DNA of 21,057 bases from Actinomycetota bacterium. GTDB lineage: Bacteria > Actinomycetota > Actinomycetes > Propionibacteriales > Propionibacteriaceae. A model generated the notes under the pieces. It searched no databases. It saw nothing but the letters and a program-made list of their open reading frames with translations, and was not told the origin of the DNA. The stretch's first letter is position 1, and the number at the start of each line of letters is the position of its first letter. Shown in pieces: positions 1-7,751 of this stretch. Location of the stretch: contig JACRAA010000416.1 of the NCBI GenBank assembly GCA_016213595.1, positions 1-21,057 on the forward strand. The letters are read 5' to 3'. The translations under genes and the position numbers were made by a program.

Positions 1-1
1 C

Positions 2-1789
2 CTCGGGTCGGACTTCACGGACGTCCTGGGCAGCACCGAGTTCGCGTACAACGCCGCGATTGCTGCGAACCTCAACGCGCCCGTGCTGCTCGTCGTCCGG
101 GGCAACGACAAGACGCCGGAAGGCGCCCGGCACCTCGTCGACAACGCCCTCGACGAGCTCACGCTCCACCACTGCGCCGCCGTCGGCGTCGTGGCGTCCC
201 GCATCGCGCCCGATGCCCTCGACTCGTACAAGGCGGCGCTGGCCGGCATCAAGCTGCCGCTCGTCACCGCCATCCCGGAGCACAAGGTGCTGCCTGCCCC
301 GACCGTACGGACCCAGTTCCGTGCCGTCGGCGCCACCATGATCCGCGGCAACCAGCAGCTCCTGGACCGGGAGTCCCAGGGCGTCATCGTGTGCGGCATG
401 ACGCTGCCGAACGTGCTCGACCGCCTCTTCCCCGAGGCGACCGTCGTCACCGCGTCGGACCGCATCGACCTCATCCCGGGCCTGCTGCTCGCCCACACGT
501 CGGGCGCCTTCCCCCCGATGGCGGGCCTCGTGCTCGTCGGCGGCTACGACCTGCCGCCCAGCGTGCAGAAGCTCATCGACACCCTCAACTCCGACCTGCC
601 CATCGCGACGACGACGACGGGGACGTTCACGACCTCGGAGAAGCTCTTCGGGCTCGAGGGCTCGGTCACCGACTCCGCCCGCAAGATCGAGATAGCCCGC
701 GGCCTGTTCGGCGACAACGTCGACGCGGGAGCACTGATCGAGGCGATGCACGTGTCGCACGCCGAGGTGCGTACGCCGTTGATGTTCGAGTACCAGCTCA
801 TGCAGCGCGCGCGAGCCGACAAGCGCACGATCGTGCTGCCGGAGGGCACCGAGGACCGGATCCTGGAGTCGGCCGTGGTGCTGCTACGCCGCAACGTCGC
901 CGACCTGATCCTGCTCGCGCCGGAGCACGTCGTGAACCAGCGCTCCGGCCACCTCGGCATCAACCTCGCCCGCGCGACGTGCATCGACCCCGCCGACCCG
1001 GAGCTGCGCGAGAAGTTCGCGCAGGAGTACGCGCGGCTGCGGGCCAAGAAGGGCGTCACCATCGAGCTGGCGCGCGAGAAGATGGGCGACCTCTCCTACT
1101 TCGGCACGATGATGGTCCACTTCGGCATGGCCGACGGGATGGTCTCGGGCTCGATCACGACGACCGCGAACACCATCCGCCCCTCGCTCGAGTTCATCAA
1201 GACGAAGCCGGGCACCTCGATCATCTCCAGCTCGTTCCTCATGTGCCTCCCGGACCGGGTCCTGGTCTTCGGCGACTGCGCCGTGAACCCCGACCCCACC
1301 GCGGAGCAGCTCGCCGACATCGCGATCTCGTCCGCGCAGACCGCCGTCGCGTTCGGGATCGAGCCGCGGATCGCGATGCTGTCGTACAGCACGGGCTCGT
1401 CCGGCTCCGGCGCGGACGTCGACAAGGTCCGCGAGGCGACGCGCCTCGTCAAGGAGCGGGCACCCGAGCTGCTGGTCGAGGGGCCCATCCAGTTCGACGC
1501 GGCCATGGACCCGAGCGTCGCGCGTACGAAGCTGCCCGACTCCCAGGTCGCCGGCAAGGCCACCGTCTTCGTGTTCCCCGACCTGAACACGGGCAACAAC
1601 ACGTACAAGGCCGTGCAGCGCACCGCCAACGCCGTCGCCATCGGCCCTGTGATGCAGGGCCTGAACCGGCCGGTCAACGACCTGTCGCGCGGCGCCACCG
1701 TCGACGACATCGTGAACACCGTCGCAATCACCGCGATCCAGGCCCAGGTCGTACCGGCCGGCACCCCGTCCCCGTTCGCCGAGCAGTAA
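2..1789 (+). CDS. pta: Phosphate acetyltransferase, long form (5' end outside window)
   Basis: Phosphotransacetylase interconverts acetyl-CoA plus phosphate with acetyl phosphate plus CoA in the cytoplasm. The frame is open from base 2, so the N-terminus is missing; 595 residues remain, against about 700 for long-form enzymes. The first visible residues (GSDFTDVLGSTEFAYN) belong to the dethiobiotin-synthetase-like P-loop region, followed by a DRTGG-type middle domain. The catalytic PTA/PTB domain starts near 780 with LMQRARADKRTIVLPEGTED. Its hallmarks are YSTGSSGSGADVDKVREAT, EGPIQFDAAMDP and FPDLNTGNNTYKAVQRTA. ackA begins 16 bases after the stop, so the two form the usual acetate/ATP operon. 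Family assignment is very secure; only the 5' end is unseen. Confidence 0.97.
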   Translation, partial: LGSDFTDVLGSTEFAYNAAIAANLNAPVLLVVRGNDKTPEGARHLVDNALDELTLHHCAAVGVVASRIAPDALDSYKAALAGIKLPLVTAIPEHKVLPAPTVRTQFRAVGATMIRGNQQLLDRESQGVIVCGMTLPNVLDRLFPEATVVTASDRIDLIPGLLLAHTSGAFPPMAGLVLVGGYDLPPSVQKLIDTLNSDLPIATTTTGTFTTSEKLFGLEGSVTDSARKIEIARGLFGDNVDAGALIEAMHVSHAEVRTPLMFEYQLMQRARADKRTIVLPEGTEDRILESAVVLLRRNVADLILLAPEHVVNQRSGHLGINLARATCIDPADPELREKFAQEYARLRAKKGVTIELAREKMGDLSYFGTMMVHFGMADGMVSGSITTTANTIRPSLEFIKTKPGTSIISSSFLMCLPDRVLVFGDCAVNPDPTAEQLADIAISSAQTAVAFGIEPRIAMLSYSTGSSGSGADVDKVREATRLVKERAPELLVEGPIQFDAAMDPSVARTKLPDSQVAGKATVFVFPDLNTGNNTYKAVQRTANAVAIGPVMQGLNRPVNDLSRGATVDDIVNTVAITAIQAQVVPAGTPSPFAEQ

Positions 1790-1805
1790 GAAGAAGGTCC
1801 GCAAC

Positions 1806-2996
1806 GTGCCAACACCCATCCTCGTCCTGAACTGCGGTTCGAGCTCGATCAAGTACCAGGTCATCGACGTCGAGGACGAGTCCCGCCTCGCGAGCGGGCT
1901 GGTCCAGAAGATCGGGCTGCCCGACACGAGCCTCGAGCACACAGTCGACGGCACGACTAACCGCATGGACCAGATGGTCGCGGACCACAAGCAGGCGCTG
2001 GAGCTCGTCGTGCGCGCGTTCGAGATGTACGGCCCCGCCCTCTCCGACGTGGTCGCCGTCGGCCACCGCGCCGTGCACGGGGGGCAGTCGTTCCGTGCGC
2101 CGGTCCGGATCGACGACGACGTCATCGAGAAGCTCAGCGAGCTCTCCCCGCTGGCGCCGCTGCACAACCCGCCGGCCATCGCCGGCATCGAGGCCGCCAT
2201 GTCCACGCTGCCCGACGTGCCGCACGTGGCCGTCTTCGACACCGCGTTCTTCGCGACGCTGCCGGCCGAGGCGTACACGTACGCCATCGACGCGGAGATC
2301 GCCAAGAAGTACGCGGTCCGCAAGTACGGCTTCCACGGGACCAGCCACAAGTACGTGTCCGAGCGGGTCGCCGAGCTGCTGGAACGGCCGTACGACGAGG
2401 TCGACCAGATCGTGTGCCACCTCGGCAACGGCGCGTCGATCTCCGCGATCCGCGGGGGCGTCGCGGTTGACACCTCGATGGGCCTGACACCCCTCCAGGG
2501 CCTGGTCATGGGCACCCGGTCGGGCGACGTGGACCCGGGGCTGCACGCGTACCTCTCGCGGGAGGCAGGGATGTCGGTCGGCGAGATCGACCGCCTCCTC
2601 AACTCCCGCTCAGGCATCGCCGGTCTCACCGGAGGCTCGAGCGACTTCCGGGACCTGGGCACACGGGTCGAGGCCGGCGACTCGGCGGCCAAGCTGGCCT
2701 ACGACGTGTACATCCACCGGCTGGTGAGCTACATCGGCTCGTACCTGGCCATCCTCGGCGGCATCGACGCGATCACGTTCACGGCGGGTGTGGGCGAGAA
2801 CGACGACGCGGTCCGGGAGTCGGTGTGCGACCGGCTCGCACCACTCGGCTTCCTCCTCGACGACGAGGCGAACAGGATCCGCTCCAAGGAGCCGCGGCGC
2901 ATCAGCCAGCCCGACTCGCCCGTACAGATCCTTGTCGTCCCGACCAACGAGGAGCTCGCCATGGCCCGGGAGACCCTCAAGGTCATCTCCGCCTGA
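1806..2996 (+). CDS. ackA: Acetate kinase
   Basis: Acetate kinase converts acetyl phosphate and ADP to acetate and ATP, completing the pathway begun by Pta. The 396-residue protein is of normal family length. Visible family motifs are the N-terminal LVLNCGSSSIKYQVI (Asn9), VGHRAVHGG (Arg88), VFDTAF (Asp145), RKYGFHGTSHKYV (His177), CHLGNGASISAI, GTRSGDVDP and FTAGVGEND. The start is GTG at 1806; an AAGAAGG ribosome-binding site sits in the 16-base gap after pta, and the LVLNCGSSS motif begins at the correct distance. Co-transcription with pta is expected. The gene ends in a convergent intergenic region that carries a large palindrome. Confidence 0.97.
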   Translation: MPTPILVLNCGSSSIKYQVIDVEDESRLASGLVQKIGLPDTSLEHTVDGTTNRMDQMVADHKQALELVVRAFEMYGPALSDVVAVGHRAVHGGQSFRAPVRIDDDVIEKLSELSPLAPLHNPPAIAGIEAAMSTLPDVPHVAVFDTAFFATLPAEAYTYAIDAEIAKKYAVRKYGFHGTSHKYVSERVAELLERPYDEVDQIVCHLGNGASISAIRGGVAVDTSMGLTPLQGLVMGTRSGDVDPGLHAYLSREAGMSVGEIDRLLNSRSGIAGLTGGSSDFRDLGTRVEAGDSAAKLAYDVYIHRLVSYIGSYLAILGGIDAITFTAGVGENDDAVRESVCDRLAPLGFLLDDEANRIRSKEPRRISQPDSPVQILVVPTNEELAMARETLKVISA

Positions 2997-3052
2997 GGAC
3001 GACACGCTCCTGTCGGGGCGACTCGCGTTCCTGGCTCGCGTTGGGCCGGGGT

Positions 3053-3148
3053 GGTCGGTTCACCATGTTAAGTAGGTGTGTGGTCACTTCTCATGGCAGA
3101 TACGCCATGTGAACATACGACTTACCCACTTAACATGGTGAACCGACC
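3053..3148. repeat. 96-bp palindromic element, copy 1
   Basis: Two perfect 21-base inverted arms (3053-3073 and 3128-3148, beginning GGTCGGTTCACCATG) enclose a 54-base loop. The loop contains a second hairpin, CATGGC (3092-3097), loop AGATAC, GCCATG (3104-3109). A related element of the same length lies at 12138-12233; over the right-hand 58 bases (3088-3145) the copies match at 50 positions. It lies between convergent genes (ackA and the rhomboid-like gene), so it may act as a bidirectional terminator. There is no poly-T tract. It could instead be a mobile repeat of the REP/MITE kind; no target-site duplication is obvious. Confidence 0.85.
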
Positions 3149-3168
3149 CCGGGCGCCATCACCCCGGG
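3148..3168. terminator. GC-rich hairpin in the convergent gap
   Basis: CCCGGG at 3148-3153 can pair with CCCGGG at 3163-3168 across a 9-base loop, 10 bases beyond the stop of the leftward rhomboid-like gene. There is no T-tract, as is common in actinobacterial terminators. It overlaps the edge of the palindromic element and may work with it. Weak evidence. Confidence 0.35.
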
Positions 3169-3177
3169 ACACCCCTG

Positions 3178-4041
3178 TCAGCGAGCGCGCCGCTGCTGAC
3201 GCAGCTCCTCGAGGCGCCGGCGCTCTCGGCCGGTCAGCGAGTCGAGACCCTGGGCCATGATCTTGTCGAGGAGCGCGTCCATCTCCTCGTCCTCACGGGC
3301 GGGGGGCTCCGGCGCCAGCCACGGGCCCTGGACCACGTTGCTCACCCCGGCGCCTGCGTACGGCTGGGTCGCCTGGCGGCGGCGCCGGCGGCGCTCACCT
3401 GGGGTGTACATCCGGCCCGGGATGAACCGGTACTGGCCGAGCAGTCCGGCGAGCTTGGCGATCACGGCGGCGAGGACGAGGCTGAGCACGAAGTGGAGCA
3501 GGCCGATCCAGTACCGTCCGCCGACGTACTGGAGCAGCGGGAGGATGACGATCACGAGCCCGAGGACCCACGCCGGGATGCCGAAGAAGAACGGCATCCG
3601 CGGGTTCTCGGCGATGAAGACCAGCACGACGATCATCGCGAGCGTCCCGAGCCCGCTCAGCAGCGGCGCGTTGACCCGGAACGCGAGGCCGAGCAGGACC
3701 GCCAGCACTGATCCGGAGACGATGATCGCGAGCAGCATCCACCCGAACCGGCCCTTGCCGATCTGCCGCTCGAGCTGGCGTCCGGTGAACCAGAACACGA
3801 CGGCGTTCCAGAGAGTCCAGAAGCTGATGTCGCTCGCCAGCGGCCACGTGACGACCTGCCACACGAAGCCGTGCAGGACGAGGGCGGGCGAGAGGGCCAG
3901 GTACGCGACGAAGGTGGCCGAGATCGCGGACACGACCATCATGAGCACCGAGACAGCCGCGACGAAGTCACTGGTGCCCACGCCGTAGGACCTGACGTGG
4001 AACCAGGGCTTCTCCTGGTCCGAACCAGACAGCCAGCTCAC
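3178..4041 (-). CDS. Rhomboid-fold membrane protein, probably catalytically inactive
   Basis: A 287-residue polytopic membrane protein with several hydrophobic segments between about 27 and 200, then a basic stretch (RRRRRR near 217-222) and a soluble tail. WQVVTWPLAS...WNAVVFWFTGRQLER (61-92) aligns by eye with the rhomboid TM1-TM2 region, keeping Asn79. GLLHFVLSLVL (180-190) matches the TM6 histidine helix. At the expected GxSG serine the protein reads SGLGT (129-133), so the nucleophile appears to be Gly132. The C-terminus (254-281, with LLDKIMAQGLDSLTGRERRR) resembles the DUF6576-type tail found on some rhomboids. The GTG at 4041 is chosen because a -10 box lies 6 bases upstream; the open frame extends to 4665, but that part only mirrors the SDR gene. 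Function unknown. Confidence 0.75.
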   Translation of the reverse strand: MSWLSGSDQEKPWFHVRSYGVGTSDFVAAVSVLMMVVSAISATFVAYLALSPALVLHGFVWQVVTWPLASDISFWTLWNAVVFWFTGRQLERQIGKGRFGWMLLAIIVSGSVLAVLLGLAFRVNAPLLSGLGTLAMIVVLVFIAENPRMPFFFGIPAWVLGLVIVILPLLQYVGGRYWIGLLHFVLSLVLAAVIAKLAGLLGQYRFIPGRMYTPGERRRRRRQATQPYAGAGVSNVVQGPWLAPEPPAREDEEMDALLDKIMAQGLDSLTGRERRRLEELRQQRRAR

Positions 4042-4047
4042 GCGACC

Positions 4048-4053
4048 ACCGTA
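4048..4053 (-). promoter_or_regulatory. -10 box TACGGT, leaderless position
   Basis: On the minus strand TACGGT fits the actinobacterial TANNNT -10 consensus and ends 6 bases before the GTG of the rhomboid-like gene. This would place the transcript start at or next to the start codon. No convincing Shine-Dalgarno is present, which agrees with leaderless translation. Confidence 0.5.
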
Positions 4054-4113
4054 CCCACCCACGCCCGCTCCATCACAGTGGGCGGGCACTCCGGTTCCAC
4101 TCGATGCTCCCGA

Positions 4114-4160
4114 TTGTACGTTCCCCACAAGCCGGAAGCCGCCCGAGAGGGGCGATACAA
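4114..4160. promoter_or_regulatory. Inverted repeat in divergent promoter region, possible operator
   Basis: TTGTA (4114-4118) and CCCC (4123-4126) are mirrored by GGGG (4149-4152) and TACAA (4156-4160), centred between the divergent rhomboid-like gene and the SDR-acyltransferase-flavoprotein operon. The spacing of the two halves differs by one base. It could bind a regulator of either unit; no regulator gene is adjacent. Confidence 0.25.
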
Positions 4161-4212
4161 CAAACCGCGGAAGCACGTGGAGGGCGCTTCGACACCCGCT
4201 CTCGAAGTGCCG

Positions 4213-4218
4213 TAGCGT
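4213..4218 (+). promoter_or_regulatory. -10 box TAGCGT, leaderless position
   Basis: TAGCGT matches TANNNT and ends 7 bases before the ATG at 4226 that opens the SDR gene. There is no Shine-Dalgarno. This supports ATG 4226 rather than GTG 4217, which overlaps the box, as the start of the operon's first protein. Confidence 0.5.
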
Positions 4219-4225
4219 GACCGTC

Positions 4226-4999
4226 ATGGCTCTCGCGCTGGTGACCGGAGGGACGGCCGGCATCGGCCACGCTTTCGCGGTCGAGCTGGCGGCCCGGGGC
4301 TGGGACCTGGTTCTCGTGGCCCGCGACGCAGCGCGTCTCACGACCGTCGCCGAGGATCTGAGGAGCAGGTACGGCGTCACAGCCGAGACGATCACCGCCG
4401 ACCTCTCCGTACGGGAGGACGTCCTCCGCGTCGCCCAACGGCTCGAGGACCCGGAGTCGCCGGTCGAGATGCTCATCAACAACGCGGGCTTCGGCATCCA
4501 CGCATCGTTGCTGGACAAGGACTTCTCCATCCAGGAGAAGGCCCTCGACGTCATGTGCCTCGCGGTGCTGATCCTGTCGGGTGCGGCGGGACGCAGCATG
4601 TCCGCCCGCGGCCACGGCTCGATCATCAACATCGGCTCGTCCTCGGGGATCATCACGACGGGCAACTACTCGGCCGTCAAGGCCTGGGTCAACACGTACA
4701 CCGAAGGCCTCGCCAACGAGCTGCGCGGTACGGGCGTCATCGTCACGGCCGTCCTGCCCGGCTGGGTCCGGACCGAGTTCCACGAGCGCGCCGGCATCAA
4801 CGCCTCGAAGCTGCCCGGTGTCGTGTGGCTCGAGGCGGACGACCTCGTCCGGGAGGCGCTCGACGACAACGAGCGCGGCAAGGTGCTGTCCGTCCCCAGC
4901 ATGCGCTGGCGAACGGCGCTCTGGGTGGGACGGCACACGCCGCGGCCCGTCATCCGCTGGGTGTCCCGCAAGCTGTCCAACTCGAGGAAGAACCCGTAG
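4226..4999 (+). CDS. Short-chain dehydrogenase/reductase, candidate acyl/alkyl-DHAP reductase
   Basis: A 257-residue classical SDR. The cofactor loop TGGTAGIG is at 7-14, NNAG at 85-88, the catalytic serine in IGSSSG near 138-140, and YSAVK (Tyr148, Lys152) in the active site. The first gene of a tight three-gene unit; its TAG stop is immediately followed by the ATG of the acyltransferase. SDRs have many substrates, so function is inferred from context. Next to a PlsC-like acyltransferase and an alkyl-DHAP synthase-like flavoprotein, the simplest role is NAD(P)H reduction of 1-acyl- or 1-alkyl-DHAP, as done by the SDR PexRAP/DHRS7B in animals. The fold is certain, the substrate is not. The basic C-terminus after about residue 225 may associate with membrane. 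Confidence 0.9.
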   Translation: MALALVTGGTAGIGHAFAVELAARGWDLVLVARDAARLTTVAEDLRSRYGVTAETITADLSVREDVLRVAQRLEDPESPVEMLINNAGFGIHASLLDKDFSIQEKALDVMCLAVLILSGAAGRSMSARGHGSIINIGSSSGIITTGNYSAVKAWVNTYTEGLANELRGTGVIVTAVLPGWVRTEFHERAGINASKLPGVVWLEADDLVREALDDNERGKVLSVPSMRWRTALWVGRHTPRPVIRWVSRKLSNSRKNP

Positions 5000-5809
5000 A
5001 TGGCCGAGGCCGATCGCGGGCGCTACCAGTCCGAAGTCTTCGCCGGGATCCGGTTCGTGTCCCAGGAGCTGCTGCTGCGCCCGTTCGTGTGGCGCGTCCT
5101 GAAGGTCAACATCCACGGCCTGGCGAACATCGAGAACCTCGATGCCCCGTTCGTCGTCGTCGCGAACCACTCGTCCCACCTCGACGCGCCCCTCGTCGTG
5201 GGCTCGCTGCCGCGCCGCCTGACGAAGTTCCTGGCCACGGGCGCGGCCGCAGACTACTTCTACGCGTCGAAGCTCAAGTCTCTGTCGACCGCCCTGGTGG
5301 CCAACACCTATCCCATCGAGCGCCGCGGGCTGCGGACCCGCAAGGGACTCTCCAAGCAGCTGCTGTCGGACGGCGTGCCGCTGCTGATCTTCCCCGAGGG
5401 GACGCGGTCGCGCACCGGCGCCATGGGCCCGTTCACCCCGGGCGTGGCCGCCCTGTGCATCTCGCACAACGCCCCCTGCGTGCCGATCGCCCTTGTGGGC
5501 GCGTTCGCTGCCTGGCCGTACGGGCAGGGCCACCTCCCCCGGGGACGCCCCGAGGTCCACGTCGTCATCGGCCACCCCCTCACGCCCGCGCCCGGCGAGA
5601 TCGCCCGGCAGTTCAACGAGCGGATGCGCCGGACCGTGCAGCAGCTGCACGACTCCACCGCCAGGGCCTATGGACTACCGACCCTGGACGACTACGCTCG
5701 GGCAGTCTCGTTGCGGCAGGCGTCCGTGCCGTCCGCAGTGAGTCCAGTGACACCACCACACGCATCGGATGACGATGGCGGGAAGCCCGCCGGCAAGGAC
5801 GACAGATGA
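5000..5809 (+). CDS. PlsC/DHAPAT-family acyltransferase
   Basis: A 269-residue glycerolipid acyltransferase homologue that transfers an acyl chain from acyl-CoA or acyl-ACP to a glycerol- or DHAP-phosphate acceptor at the membrane. The HX4D catalytic motif is NHSSHLD (His57, Asp62), and the phosphate-binding motif is FPEGTRSR (131-138). A hydrophilic C-terminal tail after about residue 225 looks disordered. The ATG directly abuts the SDR stop, and its TGA overlaps the next ATG in an ATGA, so all three genes should be translationally coupled. It could be an ordinary 1-acylglycerol-3-phosphate acyltransferase. The partner alkyl-DHAP synthase-like gene instead points to DHAP acylation or re-acylation of alkylglycerol-phosphate. 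Confidence 0.88.
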   Translation: MAEADRGRYQSEVFAGIRFVSQELLLRPFVWRVLKVNIHGLANIENLDAPFVVVANHSSHLDAPLVVGSLPRRLTKFLATGAAADYFYASKLKSLSTALVANTYPIERRGLRTRKGLSKQLLSDGVPLLIFPEGTRSRTGAMGPFTPGVAALCISHNAPCVPIALVGAFAAWPYGQGHLPRGRPEVHVVIGHPLTPAPGEIARQFNERMRRTVQQLHDSTARAYGLPTLDDYARAVSLRQASVPSAVSPVTPPHASDDDGGKPAGKDDR

Positions 5810-7542
5810 GCGAGAACACGACCCGCCGCGTCGGACCACCCTCGGTGAAGCAGCAGAAGTGGTGGGGCTGGGGCTCGGAGGGGACCGAGTTCTCGTTCGC
5901 GGACAAGCCGAAGTTCGCCCCGTTCGTCATGGAGAAGATCGGCGTCGACGTGACGAAGCCGGCCCCTCGCGTCGCTGAGCTGTCGAGCTTCGACGTCGCC
6001 GCGTCCCAGCTCTCGGAGGGTCTCCGCGAGGCGCTCGTGTCGGCGCTCGGCGAGGACAACGTCGTCACGGACGACGAGTACCGCGTCATCCACGCGTTCG
6101 GCCGGGGCGTCCGTGACCTGGTCCGCGTGCGCCGGGGCCAGTTCGGGCGCCTGCCCGACGTCGTCGTCTACCCGGGCAGCGAGGACGATGTGGTCGCGGT
6201 CGTCGCGGCTGCGGTCGAGCACGACGCGGTCGTCATCCCGTACGGCGGTGGTTCCAACATCGTGGGTGCCCTCGAAGCCGTACCGACCGAGACCCGCCAG
6301 GTCGTCAGCATCGACATGGGCCGGATGAACCGCGTCCTCGAGATCGACGGCGCCTCGGGACTGGCCCGCATCCAGGCCGGCGTGCTCGGCCCGGACATGG
6401 AGGTCCAGCTCAACGCCAAGGGCTGGACGATGGGCCACTTCCCCGACTCGTTCGTGTGGTCGACGCTCGGCGGCTGGATCGCCACGCGCTCCACCGGGAT
6501 GCAGTCCGACAAGTACGGCGACATCGCGGACATCACCCGCGGCCTGCGCATGGTCATGGACGGCCAGGTGCTCGTCCTGCGCCCGCTGCCCTCGTCCTCG
6601 TCGGGACCGTCCGTCCGCGAGATGGTGCTCGGCTCGGAGGGGCGTCTCGGCATCATCACCGAGGCGTGGGTGAACGTGCACCGGCTGCCTCCGGTACGCG
6701 AGATCCAGGCCTACTTCTTCCCCAACTACGACGCCGGCCTGCAGGCGATGCAGTGGATCATGGAGTCCGACGCGGCGCCGTCGATCACCCGGGTCATGGA
6801 CGCCGACGAGACCGCGTTCTCGATGGCCAACGGCAAGAAGTCGAGCCGTATCTCCCACCTCATGAACCGCGCGGTGCAGGAGGTCATGACCCGCAAGGGC
6901 TGGGACCTCACGCAGATCGCGCTGGGGTTCGCGGGCTTCGAAGGGACCGCTGTCCATGTGCGGTACGAGAAGTCGCTGGTCTCGAAGATCGTCAGCCGGG
7001 CCGGCGGCATGAGCGTCGGCAAGGGGCCCGGCGCCCTCTACGACCAGAAGAAGTACGACGTCCCGTACATCCGCGACTTCCTCCTGGACAGGGGGATCCC
7101 CGCGGACGTGTCCGAGACGTCGACGCCGTGGTCGCTGCTGCGGGAGATGCACGACACGACCGTGGCCGCCGCCTACAAGGCGATGGAGGAGGCGGGCGTG
7201 CAGGGGTTCATCATGTGTCACCTGTCCCACAGCTACCACTCCGGCGCGTGCCAGTACTTCACGTTCGCGATCAACGACTCCAGCGAGCGCAACATGGAGT
7301 CGTACGACCTCGTGAAGCGGGCCATCCAGCAGTCGTTCATGGACCACGGCGGCACTGTCTCCCACCACCACGGCGTCGGCGAGGAGCACAGCCCTTGGCT
7401 GGACCAGGACATCTCTCCGGCGGGCGTCTTCATTCAGCGCAAGCTGTTCGACGGCGTGGACCCCGACCACCGCTTCAACCCGGGCAAGATCCTCCACGAC
7501 GGGGCACCGGGCATCTCCAGCAACTCCGTACAGCCCGAGTAG
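5806..7542 (+). CDS. FAD-binding oxidase family, alkyl-DHAP synthase-like
   Basis: A 578-residue flavoprotein of the vanillyl-alcohol-oxidase fold, closest by eye to alkylglycerone-phosphate synthase (AGPS), which swaps the acyl group of acyl-DHAP for a fatty alcohol to make the ether bond. Shared landmarks are N-terminal KQQKWWGWG (15-23), the FAD pyrophosphate loop IPYGGGSNIVG (144-154), MGHFPDSFVWSTLGGWIATRS (from 209), LGSEGRLGIITEA (275-287), SHSYHSGACQYF (474-485) and the histidine triplet SHHHGVG (519-525) that in AGPS is catalytic. Length fits AGPS without a peroxisomal presequence. Starts by 4-bp overlap with the acyltransferase. Other FAD/lactate-oxidase-like enzymes are the alternative, but the WGWG and HHH landmarks favour AGPS. 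Confidence 0.9.
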   Translation: MSENTTRRVGPPSVKQQKWWGWGSEGTEFSFADKPKFAPFVMEKIGVDVTKPAPRVAELSSFDVAASQLSEGLREALVSALGEDNVVTDDEYRVIHAFGRGVRDLVRVRRGQFGRLPDVVVYPGSEDDVVAVVAAAVEHDAVVIPYGGGSNIVGALEAVPTETRQVVSIDMGRMNRVLEIDGASGLARIQAGVLGPDMEVQLNAKGWTMGHFPDSFVWSTLGGWIATRSTGMQSDKYGDIADITRGLRMVMDGQVLVLRPLPSSSSGPSVREMVLGSEGRLGIITEAWVNVHRLPPVREIQAYFFPNYDAGLQAMQWIMESDAAPSITRVMDADETAFSMANGKKSSRISHLMNRAVQEVMTRKGWDLTQIALGFAGFEGTAVHVRYEKSLVSKIVSRAGGMSVGKGPGALYDQKKYDVPYIRDFLLDRGIPADVSETSTPWSLLREMHDTTVAAAYKAMEEAGVQGFIMCHLSHSYHSGACQYFTFAINDSSERNMESYDLVKRAIQQSFMDHGGTVSHHHGVGEEHSPWLDQDISPAGVFIQRKLFDGVDPDHRFNPGKILHDGAPGISSNSVQPE

Positions 7543-7551
7543 CCGCGGAGG

Positions 7552-7570
7552 CGCGCAGGGAGGCTGCGCG
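7552..7570 (+). terminator. Hairpin after the lipid operon
   Basis: CGCGCAG (7552-7558) and CTGCGCG (7564-7570) form a perfect 7-bp GC stem with a GGAGG loop, 10 bases beyond the stop of the flavoprotein gene. No T-tract follows. The position suits an intrinsic terminator of the actinobacterial type. Confidence 0.55.
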
Positions 7571-7642
7571 ACAGCGCGTGCGGCGGGGACGGGTGGAGGC
7601 GGTTCTCAGGAGGTCAGGCGGCGAGTGTCTGACCGGGCCGTA

Positions 7643-7717
7643 GCGCTTGGGGTCACCACGGCCCGGATCGCGACACTCTCCGCACCTCAGGCCCGGACGA
7701 CGGCGCTTGGGGTCACC
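7643..7717. repeat. 15-bp direct repeat pair, 60 bp apart
   Basis: GCGCTTGGGGTCACC occurs exactly at 7643-7657 and 7703-7717, and a degraded relative lies at about 7734-7756. Read on the minus strand the two copies share one frame and both give VTPSA, interrupted by a stop. This part of the gap between 7543 and 7751 shows no convincing gene. It could be the decayed tail of a secreted or membrane-anchored protein. Confidence 0.5.
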
Positions 7718-7751
7718 GTCTCCGTGACAGCGGTAGGCGTTGGGGCGCCTG

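Noticed and set aside
884..2692. 602-codon minus-strand open frame across pta and ackA
   Set aside because: It is antisense to two certain enzymes, has low-complexity Arg/Asp composition and matches no family; high-GC third-position shadow.
3053..3148. CRISPR repeat, tRNA or riboswitch reading of the palindrome
   Set aside because: There is no spacer array, no cloverleaf and no downstream gene in the right orientation; the copies are single and far apart.
4042..4665. N-terminal extension of the rhomboid-like protein to 4665
   Set aside because: It would run antisense through the SDR gene and lacks family similarity; GTG 4041 has a -10 box at the right place.
5692..7497. 601-codon minus-strand open frame across the flavoprotein gene
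   Set aside because: Shadow of the AGPS-like gene; composition dominated by Arg, Asp, His and Val with no motif.
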